A stretch of DNA of 64,000 bases from CAVXFS01 sp049582805 (lineage in GTDB: Bacteria > Pseudomonadota > Gammaproteobacteria > Burkholderiales > Gallionellaceae), in the NCBI GenBank assembly GCA_049582805.1, contig JBAUUR010000012.1:11058-75057 (forward strand), given 5' to 3'. Shown here piece after piece: positions 34,066-43,731 of this stretch (positions are counted from its first letter, which is position 1; every line of letters starts with the position of its first letter). A program made the position numbers and the translations under genes. Below the pieces are notes generated by a model, which saw only the letters and a program-made list of their open reading frames with translations, was not told the DNA's origin and did not search any database.

Positions 34066-35756
34066 GTGGATTCCAATGGATTCTTTTTGTCCAGACGAAT
34101 GCTCATATAGAGCAGATTTCCATAAGCTTCCGGAGGGGAACAGAAAACCATCTCATCCATCAATTCCCGGATGAAATGAACCCCTAACCCACCAGGACGA
34201 ACATCTTCCAATGACCGCGAGATGATCTTCGCCTTGTCGACCGGTGGTGCATGGTCGAGCAACTTGAAGATTATTGCGTTCCTGTTTTTGTTATGCGCTA
34301 CCCGTAACTCGTAGTCTCCCTGATTACTGCCCTGATAGCCATGTTGGATTACATTCATGCAAGCTTCATTGAGTGCGACCACGATCGAATCTGCCAATCC
34401 GTCAGCGGCACCAGCGGACGTAACCATATCACGAATTTGGCTGCGCATTTCTTTCAAAGTGGCCGGGTCGGATGGGAACTTGAGTACCCCGATGAGATTA
34501 CTTTCAGCCGGTTCGATCGCCAGCAAAGTGATGTCGTCACGCAAGGGTTGGCCGCTGGATGACAGTCGTTCGACGATAGCGCGCAAACGTTGAGCCAGTG
34601 GATATTTGGCGAACTCGTCCAGCATCCCCTTCAGTCCTTCTTCACCCAGCTCTTGCTCACCGCCGGCTTCAGTTACCCCATCGCTATACAAATACAGGCA
34701 GCCTCCCTCCAGATACACAGCCTCATCCTGAAACTCAATGCCGGCCAGAATTCCGAGCGGTGGCATATCTGCATCAAAGCTTATAAATTCACCGCTGGTT
34801 TTGCGCAGTATAGGTGGAAGGTGTCCAGCATTAGCGAACAGTACAATTTGAGTGGCGGGGTCGTAGATGCCCAAGACCATGCTAACAAACATGCCATGCG
34901 AGCTGGTAGCGTAAACCTCATCGTTGATTGTAGCTAACAATCTGGCGGGCTGCGGCATACTCTTACACAGACATTGAAACAAGCTGATGGTCTTTGACAT
35001 CAGCATCGAAGCGCGTATACCTTTGCCGGATACGTCCCCCAAACTGAACGCGATACGTCCATCGGCCAGCATCAAATGCGAATAGAAATCCCCCGAGATT
35101 TCCTGCGCGGGTAGATTGATACCGAAAATCGGAAAGCATGGCTCCGGATCATTGGGTAACAAACTTCGCTGAATCTGACCGGCAAGACGAATCTCTTGGC
35201 GCAAAGCCTCTTGTGCAACGCGCTCCTCGGCCATGCGCGCATGATGAATGGCAAAAGCCGACAAAGCTGCCAGCGATGAGAGTAACCGCCCGTCTTTCTC
35301 CGTAAACAAAGGATTGATACCGTTTTTGTTGCAAACCTCAATTGCGCCGAATGGTTTACCTTTCATCGCCAGAGGCGCGCACAGGATCGAGCGTGTCACA
35401 AAACCTGTCTTTTCATCCATCTCTCCATCGAAATCCTTGTCGTTTTGTACATCGAACACCGTCTCCAGCGAATTATTCATCACCGCACGACTCAATACCC
35501 CCTTACCAAACGGCACTGCCAAGCCGATGACACCCATCGGCCCCGCGCAAAAACGGCAAATAAGATGCGTCCCTTCAGGATTCAGCAGAAATACCGAGGC
35601 AGTTTCGGCATGCAAATGCTCCCTCACCCGCAAGGTTGTATTGCGCAAAGTCTCATCCAACTCAATCGACTCAGTGAACTCCACCCCCAACGAGGCGACG
35701 AACTCAATCTCCAACATGTCATTACTGTTAGAATCTACTTTGCGCCTTTCAATCAT
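34062..35756 (-). CDS. GAF-SpoIIE phosphatase-HATPase fusion regulator
   Basis: The 564-residue protein contains a GAF sensor (about 20-180), a helical linker, a SpoIIE/PP2C phosphatase domain (about 200-400; GDVSGKGIRASMLM, SDGVTEA, LRDDITLL) and a RsbW-type kinase domain (about 430-555; N-box ALNEACMNVIQHGY, glycine loop RPGGLGVHF). Both antagonistic activities on a STAS partner could therefore lie in one chain. Its stop overlaps the STAS start. I chose the ATG at 35756, preceded by AAGG; a GTG at 35792 is possible. It is the first gene of the Mla-like operon. Confidence 0.88.
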   Translation of the reverse strand: MIERRKVDSNSNDMLEIEFVASLGVEFTESIELDETLRNTTLRVREHLHAETASVFLLNPEGTHLICRFCAGPMGVIGLAVPFGKGVLSRAVMNNSLETVFDVQNDKDFDGEMDEKTGFVTRSILCAPLAMKGKPFGAIEVCNKNGINPLFTEKDGRLLSSLAALSAFAIHHARMAEERVAQEALRQEIRLAGQIQRSLLPNDPEPCFPIFGINLPAQEISGDFYSHLMLADGRIAFSLGDVSGKGIRASMLMSKTISLFQCLCKSMPQPARLLATINDEVYATSSHGMFVSMVLGIYDPATQIVLFANAGHLPPILRKTSGEFISFDADMPPLGILAGIEFQDEAVYLEGGCLYLYSDGVTEAGGEQELGEEGLKGMLDEFAKYPLAQRLRAIVERLSSSGQPLRDDITLLAIEPAESNLIGVLKFPSDPATLKEMRSQIRDMVTSAGAADGLADSIVVALNEACMNVIQHGYQGSNQGDYELRVAHNKNRNAIIFKLLDHAPPVDKAKIISRSLEDVRPGGLGVHFIRELMDEMVFCSPPEAYGNLLYMSIRLDKKNPLEST

Positions 35757-35822
35757 GTTGACCTTGCCCCTATATTCGGTATCTCTTGACACGCTAATTA
35801 TGCTATCTATTATGGTTGCAAT

Positions 35823-35960
35823 TTATGAATTTGAGGATAAGGGCTGTTCGCGCCGATTGAATAGCGCAATCCGCCAGGCTTTGCCGTCGTGCTTCTCCCG
35901 CTCCAGAACATTGACCAGATCAACCGTGGAATAAAAGCGCACCCGTTTGCCCTGCAAGGG
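35823..35960 (-). pseudogene. IS21-family IstB fragment
   Basis: On the minus strand the frame ending at TAA (35825-35823) reads LQGKRVRFYSTVDLVNVLER then EKHDGKAWRIA, which matches the segment of IstB ATPases that precedes Walker B. About 40 codons remain, with no Walker motifs and no IstA. The rest of the 35757-36128 gap holds no gene. Confidence 0.7.
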
Positions 35961-36128
35961 GGAGGGGATATTTCGGCCTACGGATTTTTCGGGGCTAGAA
36001 CAGTTTTTTCATTTTGTAGCGTGCAACTTTCGTTTCCGAGTTGGTCCTGATTCCCATGCCGGTAAAAACATTATATACAACATATTCAATGTCTTAAAAA
36101 GATAAATTATAATGTCACTTTAAGTTCT

Positions 36129-37553
36129 TCATCTGCCGTTAAATGACTCGCCGCTCTTCTGCCAATCCCCGCCCAGGGCAGTGATGAGAACCGCGTTGGC
36201 AAGCAGCCTCCGTCCGGCGATGTTGAGGCTGTTTTGTTGCGCAGCGAGTGCCGTCGCCTGCGCCGTGACGACATTCAGGTAGCTGACGGTGCCGGCCTGG
36301 TACTGGTTTTCCGTCAGTGCCAAGGCTTGGGAGGCGGACTTCTCAGCGGCTTGCTGCACTGAGGCCTCGTCTGCAAGATGGTGCAGCGCGGCGAGGTTGT
36401 CTTCGACTTCCTGGAATGCGGCAAGTACGGTCTGACGGTAACTGGCCACGCTATTGTCATAGACTGCGATTGCGGCCCGCTTCGTCGCCGAGCGCGCGCC
36501 GGCATCGAACAGAGTCAGCGCAATAGACGGGCCGATCGACCAGAAGCTATTAGGCGATGTCAGCAGTTGCGAAAGGCTGGAACTTTGGTAACCACGAGTG
36601 CCGTTCAAGGTCAGCGCGGGAAAAAATGCTGCCTGCGCCACGCCGATCTGGGCATTGGCCTCCGCCATATGCCGCTCGGCTGCAGCAATATCGGGTCGCC
36701 GTTCCAGCAACGCGGAAGGCAGTGCGGACGGAACCTGCGGAAGCGAGGGGAGGACGTTCGTCGGCTTGATCTGGAAGTCCGCCGGCGCCTTGCCGATCAG
36801 CATGGCGATGGCGTGTTCAAACTGCGCCCGCTGCACGCGCAGATCGATCGCTTGGGCCCGGGTCGTCTCCAGTTGTGTTTCGGCCTCTGCCACGTCGAGG
36901 CTACTTTCGACGCCAGCCTCATTGAGGTTCTTCGTGATTTGCAGTGAGCGCTCGTAGGCAGCGGTGGTCTGTTCGAGCAGACGCTGCTGGACGTCGTTGG
37001 TACGAAGCTGGAAATAGGTCTGCACCAGCGTCGCCTGCGCGGACAGCAGCGCATTCCCCAGATCGGCGCTGCTGGCCTGGGCCGATGCCTTGCTGGCTTC
37101 GACATTGCGTCCGATTAGTCCCCATATATCCGGCTCCCAGCTGGCGCTCAAGGTAGGGCGTACAACGTTACTGATCGGGGCGCCATGCTGCACCACGGTC
37201 GCATTGCCTGGAGAAGTTCCCCGCGCGCGCGTCCCCGTTAAGCCTGCAGTCACGGTTGGGAAATAGCTTGCCTGCGCCACGTCCAGTAGTGCCTGTGCCT
37301 GCCGGTAAGACGCAGCGGCGGCGAGAACATTCTGGTTCGATATCTTGACCTGCGGCACCAACGCATTCAAATCCGCGTCACCATAGATTTCCCACCAGTT
37401 CCCGCGCGGGGCCCCGTCCTTCGGCTCGGCTGGCTTCCAGTTCCCGGCCTCCCTGTAGGCTGCGGGTGTCCAAACATCGGGCTTGCGGTAATCCGGACCG
37501 ACCATGCAGCCGGTCAGCAGCAACAGGGCAGCCGAAATTGCGTAGGTCTTCAT
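36129..37553 (-). CDS. NodT/OprM-family outer-membrane efflux lipoprotein
   Basis: The 474-residue protein has a lipoprotein signal (LLLLTGC) followed by the typical MVGPDYRKP start, and two outer-membrane-efflux repeats rich in helices. It is the TolC-like exit duct of an RND pump. It is the last gene of a mdtA-mdtB-mdtC-like operon, 17 bases after mdtC. The ATG at 37553 was chosen because the signal peptide begins there. Confidence 0.92.
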   Translation of the reverse strand: MKTYAISAALLLLTGCMVGPDYRKPDVWTPAAYREAGNWKPAEPKDGAPRGNWWEIYGDADLNALVPQVKISNQNVLAAAASYRQAQALLDVAQASYFPTVTAGLTGTRARGTSPGNATVVQHGAPISNVVRPTLSASWEPDIWGLIGRNVEASKASAQASSADLGNALLSAQATLVQTYFQLRTNDVQQRLLEQTTAAYERSLQITKNLNEAGVESSLDVAEAETQLETTRAQAIDLRVQRAQFEHAIAMLIGKAPADFQIKPTNVLPSLPQVPSALPSALLERRPDIAAAERHMAEANAQIGVAQAAFFPALTLNGTRGYQSSSLSQLLTSPNSFWSIGPSIALTLFDAGARSATKRAAIAVYDNSVASYRQTVLAAFQEVEDNLAALHHLADEASVQQAAEKSASQALALTENQYQAGTVSYLNVVTAQATALAAQQNSLNIAGRRLLANAVLITALGGDWQKSGESFNGR

Positions 37554-37570
37554 CACAAGTATCCTTTCAC

Positions 37571-40500
37571 TCATGGCGTAGCGGGTAACGCGGAACGGTT
37601 CCGCGGCCAAATCTTCAGGCACCACAAGCGGAAACGGTCGAGGTAAAGATAGACCACCGGCGTGGTGTACAGCGTCAGCAGCTGGCTCAGAATCAGCCCG
37701 CCGACGATGGAAATGCCCAGCGGCCGCCGGAACTCGGCGCCATCAGAGAAACCGATCGCCAGCGGTATCGCACCGAACAGCGCGGCCATGGTAGTCATCA
37801 TGATCGGGCGGAAACGCAGCATGCAGGCGCGATGGATCGCATCGCGCGGCGACAGCCCTTCCTCACGTTCCGAGAAGAGCGCGAAGTCGATCATCATGAT
37901 GGCATTCTTCTTGACGATGCCGATCAGCAGGATAACGCCAATCAGGGCAATGATCGTAAACTCGGTACCAAAAGCCATCAAGGCGAGAATCGCGCCGACG
38001 CCGGCCGAAGGCAGCGTGGACAATATCGTCAACGGGTGGATCAGGCTTTCGTAGAGGATGCCGAGAACCAGATAGACCGCGACCAGCGCGGCCAGGATCA
38101 ACAGCGGCTGGTTGTTGAGGGAATCCTGGAAGGCCTTGGCCGTACCCTGAAAGCTGCCGTGCACCGAGGTCGGCACGCCAAGCCTGAGCATGGTATCGTC
38201 GATGATCTGAGTCGCATCGGAAAGCGAAACGCCGACCGGCAGGTTGAATGAAATTGTCGACGCGACGAACTGTCCCTGATGATTGACCGCCAGCGGCGTA
38301 AAAGTCTGTTCGTAGTGGGCAAACGAGGCCAGCGGCACCTGTACGCCGCCGGGTGCGATGACAAACACATCCTTCAGGGTTTCCGGGCTCTGCCAGTATT
38401 GCGGCGCTGCTTCCATCACCACGTGATACTGGTTAAGCGGTTCGTAGATCGTCGACACCTGTCGTTGCCCGAACAGATCATTGAGTGTGGCATCGATCAG
38501 TTCAGGTGTAACTCCGAGCCGCGCTGCAGCGTCTCTGTCAATCACGAGGCTGGTTTGCAGACCCTTGTCCTGAGAGTCGGTATTGACATCGGTAAGCTGC
38601 GGCAATTTGCCCAGGGCCTCGCGTACGAGCGGCTCCCAGGTGCGCAGTTCATCTATGGTATCGGCCTGCAGCGTGTATTGGTATTGCGCGTTGCTGGCGC
38701 GCCCGCCCATGCGGATATCCTGCTGCGGTTGCAGGAACAGGCTGGCGCCGGGTTCGCGTGCGAGTTGCGGACGCAGGCGCGCGATCACCTGATCAGCTGA
38801 CAAATGCCGCTCGGCGATGGGTTTGAGCGAAATGAACATGAAAGCGGAATTGCGCTGGCCGCCCCCGGTAAAGGCGACGACATTGTCCACCGCCGGATCG
38901 GCATGCACAATATCCACATAGTTGGTCAGCTTTTCGCGCATCGCCTGGAAGGAAATGCTCTGGTCCGCCTGGATATTCCCGGTCAGGCGCCCCGTATCCT
39001 GTTGCGGAAAGAACCCTTTCGGCACGATGATATAAAGATAGATATTGAAGCCTATTGTCGCAGCCAGTATCAGCAACATGATGCGTCCATGCGCCAGCGC
39101 CCAATCGAGGGTGACACGATAGCGGTTCAGTGTAGCCTCGAAGATCCGTTCACTGGCATGGTAAAAGCGCCCGTGCTTTTGCTCGCCAAGCGGCTTCAGC
39201 AGGCGTGCGCACATCATTGGCGTCATCGTCAGCGACATGACCAGCGAAACAAGGATAGCGGCGGAGAGGGTAACGGCGAACTCGCGGAACAGGCGGCCGA
39301 CGATGCCGCCCATCAGCAGGATCGGAATGAACACCGCGATCAGCGACAGGCTCATCGACAGCACGGTGAAACTGACCTCGCGCGCGCCCTTCAACGCGGC
39401 CTCAAGCGGGGTGCTGCCGTTCTCGATATGGCGCGTCACGTTCTCCAGCACCACCACCGCGTCGTCCACGACGAAGCCGGTGGCGATGGTCAGCGCCATC
39501 AGCGACAAGGTGTTCAGGCTGAAACCGGCCAGGTACATCACGCCGAAGGTGCCGATCAGCGACACTGGCACGACGACGCTGGGAATCAGCGCCGCCCTGG
39601 CGTTGCGCAGGAACAGGAACACCACCATCACCACCAGGGCGACTGAAATCGCCAACGTGCGCTCGACTTCGTGCAGCGATGCGCGGATGGTCGGCGTGCG
39701 ATCCATGACGACATTGAGGTCGATGGCGCCGGGGATGGAGGCGCGCAGTTGCGGCAGCACGGCGCGCACGCGGTCGACGGTGTCGATTATGTTGGCGCCC
39801 GGTTGGCGGTTGATGATCAGCATGACCGCGGGCTTGCTGTTGAACAATCCGGCATTGCGTACGTCCTGTTCCGAATCCAGAACGCTGGCAACATCGCCGA
39901 TGCGCACGGCCGCGCCGTTGTTGTACGCGACGATCACCGGGATGTAGTCAGCCGCAGTCTTGCCCTGGTCGTTGGCGAGTATCTGCCAATCGTGGCTGCC
40001 GTCCTCGATCGCACCCTTGGGGCGGTTGGCGTTCGTCGCGACTATTGTTGTTCGCACGGTCTCGGGACTGATTCCCAACTGGCTCAATGCCGGCGGATTG
40101 AGCTCAACGCGAACCGCAGGCAGCGAAGATCCGCCGACCGTAACCTGTCCGATGCCGTCAAGCTGGGAGATTTTCTGCGCCAGGATGGTCGATGCGGCAT
40201 CGTACATCTGCCCGCGCGACATCGATGCCGAGGTCAGCGACAGAATCATGATCGGTGCATCCGCCGGATTTACCTTGCGGTAGGTCGGGTTGCTTGGCAG
40301 GCCGGTCGGCAGCAGGGTGCGCGCTGCGTTGATGGCAGCCTGCACGTCGCGCGCGGCCCCATCGATGTCGCGGGAAAGCTCGAACTGCAAGGTGATGCGC
40401 GTATTGCCAAGCGAGCTGCTGGAGGTGAGTTCGGTGACGCCGGCAATCACACCGAGCGAACGTTCGAGCGGCGTCGCCACCGTGGAAGCCATGGTTTCCG

Positions 40501-40666
40501 GGCTGGCGCCCGGCAGCGAAGCCTGCACGGAAATGGTCGGAAAATCGATCTGCGGCAGCGGCGCCACCGGCAACAGCATGAATGACACCGCGCCAGCCAG
40601 GGCCACGCCCAGCGTCAACAAAGTTGTCGCGACCGGGCGGTTGATGAAAATGGCTGGAATGTTCAT
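37571..40666 (-). CDS. mdtC: RND efflux permease, MdtC-like
   Basis: The 1031-residue protein is an HAE1-type RND transporter (MNIPAIFINRPVATTLLTLG at the start; PLPQIDFPTISVQASLPGAS; 12 membrane segments). It pairs with the MdtB-like protein encoded just upstream, and two paralogous permeases in tandem define the MdtABC architecture. Its ATG overlaps the mdtB stop (ATGA). Substrates in this organism are unknown; E. coli MdtBC exports bile salts and novobiocin. Confidence 0.92.
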   Translation of the reverse strand: MNIPAIFINRPVATTLLTLGVALAGAVSFMLLPVAPLPQIDFPTISVQASLPGASPETMASTVATPLERSLGVIAGVTELTSSSSLGNTRITLQFELSRDIDGAARDVQAAINAARTLLPTGLPSNPTYRKVNPADAPIMILSLTSASMSRGQMYDAASTILAQKISQLDGIGQVTVGGSSLPAVRVELNPPALSQLGISPETVRTTIVATNANRPKGAIEDGSHDWQILANDQGKTAADYIPVIVAYNNGAAVRIGDVASVLDSEQDVRNAGLFNSKPAVMLIINRQPGANIIDTVDRVRAVLPQLRASIPGAIDLNVVMDRTPTIRASLHEVERTLAISVALVVMVVFLFLRNARAALIPSVVVPVSLIGTFGVMYLAGFSLNTLSLMALTIATGFVVDDAVVVLENVTRHIENGSTPLEAALKGAREVSFTVLSMSLSLIAVFIPILLMGGIVGRLFREFAVTLSAAILVSLVMSLTMTPMMCARLLKPLGEQKHGRFYHASERIFEATLNRYRVTLDWALAHGRIMLLILAATIGFNIYLYIIVPKGFFPQQDTGRLTGNIQADQSISFQAMREKLTNYVDIVHADPAVDNVVAFTGGGQRNSAFMFISLKPIAERHLSADQVIARLRPQLAREPGASLFLQPQQDIRMGGRASNAQYQYTLQADTIDELRTWEPLVREALGKLPQLTDVNTDSQDKGLQTSLVIDRDAAARLGVTPELIDATLNDLFGQRQVSTIYEPLNQYHVVMEAAPQYWQSPETLKDVFVIAPGGVQVPLASFAHYEQTFTPLAVNHQGQFVASTISFNLPVGVSLSDATQIIDDTMLRLGVPTSVHGSFQGTAKAFQDSLNNQPLLILAALVAVYLVLGILYESLIHPLTILSTLPSAGVGAILALMAFGTEFTIIALIGVILLIGIVKKNAIMMIDFALFSEREEGLSPRDAIHRACMLRFRPIMMTTMAALFGAIPLAIGFSDGAEFRRPLGISIVGGLILSQLLTLYTTPVVYLYLDRFRLWCLKIWPRNRSALPATP

Positions 40667-43600
40667 GTCTTGCGCCACTGCGCCAGGCGGTCGAAGGCGA
40701 GATAGATGACCGGTGTGGTGAACAACGTCAGCACCTGGCTCACCATCAGGCCGCCGACCATGGTGATGCCGAGCGGATGGCGCAGCTCGGAACCGACGCC
40801 GGTGCCCAGCATCAGCGGCAGCGCGGCCAGCAAAGCCGACATCGTGGTCATCAGGATAGGCCGGAAGCGCAGCAGGCATGCCTCATGGATCGCATCGCGC
40901 GGAGACTTGCCTTGCTTGCGCTCGGCATCCAGCGCAAAGTCGATCATCATGATCGCATTCTTCTTGACGATGCCGATCAGCAGGATGATGCCGATAATGG
41001 CAATGATGCCAAGATCGTTGCCCGACACCAGCAACGCCAGCAGCGCGCCAACCGCGGCCGAGGGCAGTGTCGACAGAATGGTCACCGGATGGATGTAGCT
41101 CTCGTACAGCACACCGAGCACGATGTACATGGTAACGACGGCAGCGAGGATCAGCAGCAGCGTATTGTTGAGCGAGGACTGGAATGCCAGCGCGGCGCCC
41201 TGGAAGCTGGTCTCAACGCTGATCGGCATGCCCAGTTCCCTGGTCGCATTGCGGATGGCGGAAACTGCCTGGCCGAGCGATGCGCCGGGCGCAAGGTTGA
41301 AGGAAACCGTCGAGGCCGGAAACTGGCCGATATGATTGATGGCAAGCTGCGTTGTCTTCTCGGTCACGTGCGCTATCGATGAAAGCGGAACCTGGTTGCC
41401 GCTGGGTGAAACGACATAAATATTTTCCAGCGCCGCCAGACCCTGCCTGAAGCCCGGCTTGACCTCGAGCACGACGCGGTAGAGATTGGACTGGGTATAG
41501 ATGGTCGAAATCAGTCGCTGGCCGAAGGCGTTGTAGAGCGCATTGTCGATTGCAGCCGGGGTGATGCCGAGCCGCCCGGCGCTGGCGCGGTCAATGTCAA
41601 CATAGGCCTGCAAGCCTTGATCCTGCGTGTCGCTGGCAACGTCATTCAATTCCGCAACCTTGCGCAGGCGTGCGACCAGTTTCGGACCCCACAGGGCAAG
41701 TTCGTCGGGATCGGCGTCCTGCAAACTGAACTGGTATTGGGTGCGGCTGACGCGATCCTCGATGGTCAGGTCCTGCACCGGCTGCATGTAGGTGGTGATG
41801 CCGCCCAGCTTGTCGAGCTTCGTCTGCAGGCGACGAATGACACCGCTGGCATCGGCATCGCGCTCGGCTTTCGGTTTCAGGTTGATCAGCATGCGGCCGC
41901 TATTCAGCGTGACGTTGGCGCCGTCGACACCGATGAACGACGACAGGCTATCCACCGCCGGATCGGCCAGCACCGTATCGGCCACGACCTGTTGGCGTTC
42001 GGCCATTGCGGCAAACGAAATCGACTGCGGCGCCTCGGTGATGGCCTGGATGACGCCGGTGTCCTGCACCGGAAAGAAGCCCTTGGGAATGAAGACATAG
42101 AGCAGCACGGTCAGCACCAATGTGCCGATGGCGACCAGCAAGGTTGCGCCCTGCCGATCGAGCACCCAATTGAGCCAGATGCCGTAACGCGCGATCACCC
42201 TGTCAATAAAGGCGCCGCTGGCGCGGTAGAAGCGTCCCTGCTGCTCCGGCGGCGTATGGTGCAGCAACCGCGCGCACATCATCGGCGTCAGCGTCAGCGA
42301 CACCACGGCCGAGATCAGGATCGACACGGCAAGGGTGACGGCAAACTCGCGGAACAGCCGGCCCACTACGTCGCCCATGAACAGCAGCGGAATCAGCACG
42401 GCGATCAGCGAAAAAGTCAGCGAGATGATGGTGAAGCCGATCTGCTCGGCGCCTTTTAGTGCCGCCTGCATCGGAGAATCGCCGGCCTCGACGTAGCGCG
42501 AGATATTCTCGATCATGACAATGGCGTCGTCTACAACGAAGCCGGTGGCGATGGTCAGCGCCATCAGCGTCAGGTTGTTGATCGAGAAATCCGCCAGGTA
42601 CATGACACCAAACGTGCCAACCAGCGACAGCGGCACCGCTACGGCTGGAATCAGCGTCGCCGGCACATTGCGCAGGAACAGGAAGATCACCATCACCACC
42701 AGCGCCACCGACAGCAGCAATTCGAACTGGACATCGTGCACCGAAGCGCGGATGGTGGTGGTGCGGTCGGTCAGCAGCCTGACCTCCACCGTGCCTGGCA
42801 GCGCTGCCTGCAATTGCGGCAGCACCTGCTTGATGCGGTCGACGGTCTCGATGACATTGGCACCCGGTTGGCGCTGGATATTGAGGATGATGGCTGGCGC
42901 CTTGTTGGCCCAGGCCGCCAGCCGCACATTCTCGGCGCCGTCGATGACGTCAGCGATGTCTCGCAAACGTATCGGCGCGCCGTTCTTCCATGCGATGACC
43001 AGATCAAGATACTCGGCCGCGGATTTGAGCTGGTCGTTGGCATCTATTGTGGAAGCGCGCATTGGGCCGTCGAAGCTGCCCTTGGCCATGTTGACATTGT
43101 CATTGCCGATGGCGGTGCGCACATCATCAAGATTTAACCCGTTGGCAGCGAGTGCCTTCGGGTTGACCTGGATACGCACGGCGGGCCGCTGGCCGCCGCC
43201 AATGCTGACCAGGCCGACGCCGGGCAACTGCGACAGTTTCTGCGCCAGCCGCGTATCCACCAAGTCCTCAATCTGGGGCAACGGCAGCGTCGCCGAAGTG
43301 ATCGCCAGCGTGATGATGGGTGCATCTGCCGGATTGACCTTGCTGTAGATCGGCGGCATCGGCAGGTCGGTCGGCAGGAAGGAGCCGGATGCGTTGATCG
43401 CCGCCTGCACTTCCTGCTCGGCAACGTCGAGGCTCAATGTCAGGCTGAATTGCAGCGTGATGACCGAGGCGCCGCCGGAACTGGCCGAGGACATCTGGTT
43501 CAGGCCCGGCATCTGGCCAAATTGGCGTTCCAGCGGAGCCGTGACCGATGAGGTCATCACATCGGGGCTGGCCCCGGGGTAAAGCGTGGTGACCTGGATC

Positions 43601-43731
43601 GTCGGGTAATCAACCTCGGGCAGCGCCGAGATCGGGAGGATGCGATAGCCCACCAGACCGGCCAGCAGGATGGCGACCATCAGCAGCGAAGTCGCTACCG
43701 GCCGCAGGATGAAAGGACGCGACGGGTTCAC
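40663..43731 (-). CDS. mdtB: RND efflux permease, MdtB-like
   Basis: The 1022-residue protein starts with a GTG (MNPSRPFILRPVATSLLMVA) and has the same fold as the next gene, with the family motif FIPKGFFPVQDTG and twelve membrane segments. It forms a heterotrimer with the MdtC-like subunit in the E. coli model. The GTG overlaps the mdtA stop, indicating translational coupling. Confidence 0.92.
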   Translation of the reverse strand: MNPSRPFILRPVATSLLMVAILLAGLVGYRILPISALPEVDYPTIQVTTLYPGASPDVMTSSVTAPLERQFGQMPGLNQMSSASSGGASVITLQFSLTLSLDVAEQEVQAAINASGSFLPTDLPMPPIYSKVNPADAPIITLAITSATLPLPQIEDLVDTRLAQKLSQLPGVGLVSIGGGQRPAVRIQVNPKALAANGLNLDDVRTAIGNDNVNMAKGSFDGPMRASTIDANDQLKSAAEYLDLVIAWKNGAPIRLRDIADVIDGAENVRLAAWANKAPAIILNIQRQPGANVIETVDRIKQVLPQLQAALPGTVEVRLLTDRTTTIRASVHDVQFELLLSVALVVMVIFLFLRNVPATLIPAVAVPLSLVGTFGVMYLADFSINNLTLMALTIATGFVVDDAIVMIENISRYVEAGDSPMQAALKGAEQIGFTIISLTFSLIAVLIPLLFMGDVVGRLFREFAVTLAVSILISAVVSLTLTPMMCARLLHHTPPEQQGRFYRASGAFIDRVIARYGIWLNWVLDRQGATLLVAIGTLVLTVLLYVFIPKGFFPVQDTGVIQAITEAPQSISFAAMAERQQVVADTVLADPAVDSLSSFIGVDGANVTLNSGRMLINLKPKAERDADASGVIRRLQTKLDKLGGITTYMQPVQDLTIEDRVSRTQYQFSLQDADPDELALWGPKLVARLRKVAELNDVASDTQDQGLQAYVDIDRASAGRLGITPAAIDNALYNAFGQRLISTIYTQSNLYRVVLEVKPGFRQGLAALENIYVVSPSGNQVPLSSIAHVTEKTTQLAINHIGQFPASTVSFNLAPGASLGQAVSAIRNATRELGMPISVETSFQGAALAFQSSLNNTLLLILAAVVTMYIVLGVLYESYIHPVTILSTLPSAAVGALLALLVSGNDLGIIAIIGIILLIGIVKKNAIMMIDFALDAERKQGKSPRDAIHEACLLRFRPILMTTMSALLAALPLMLGTGVGSELRHPLGITMVGGLMVSQVLTLFTTPVIYLAFDRLAQWRKT

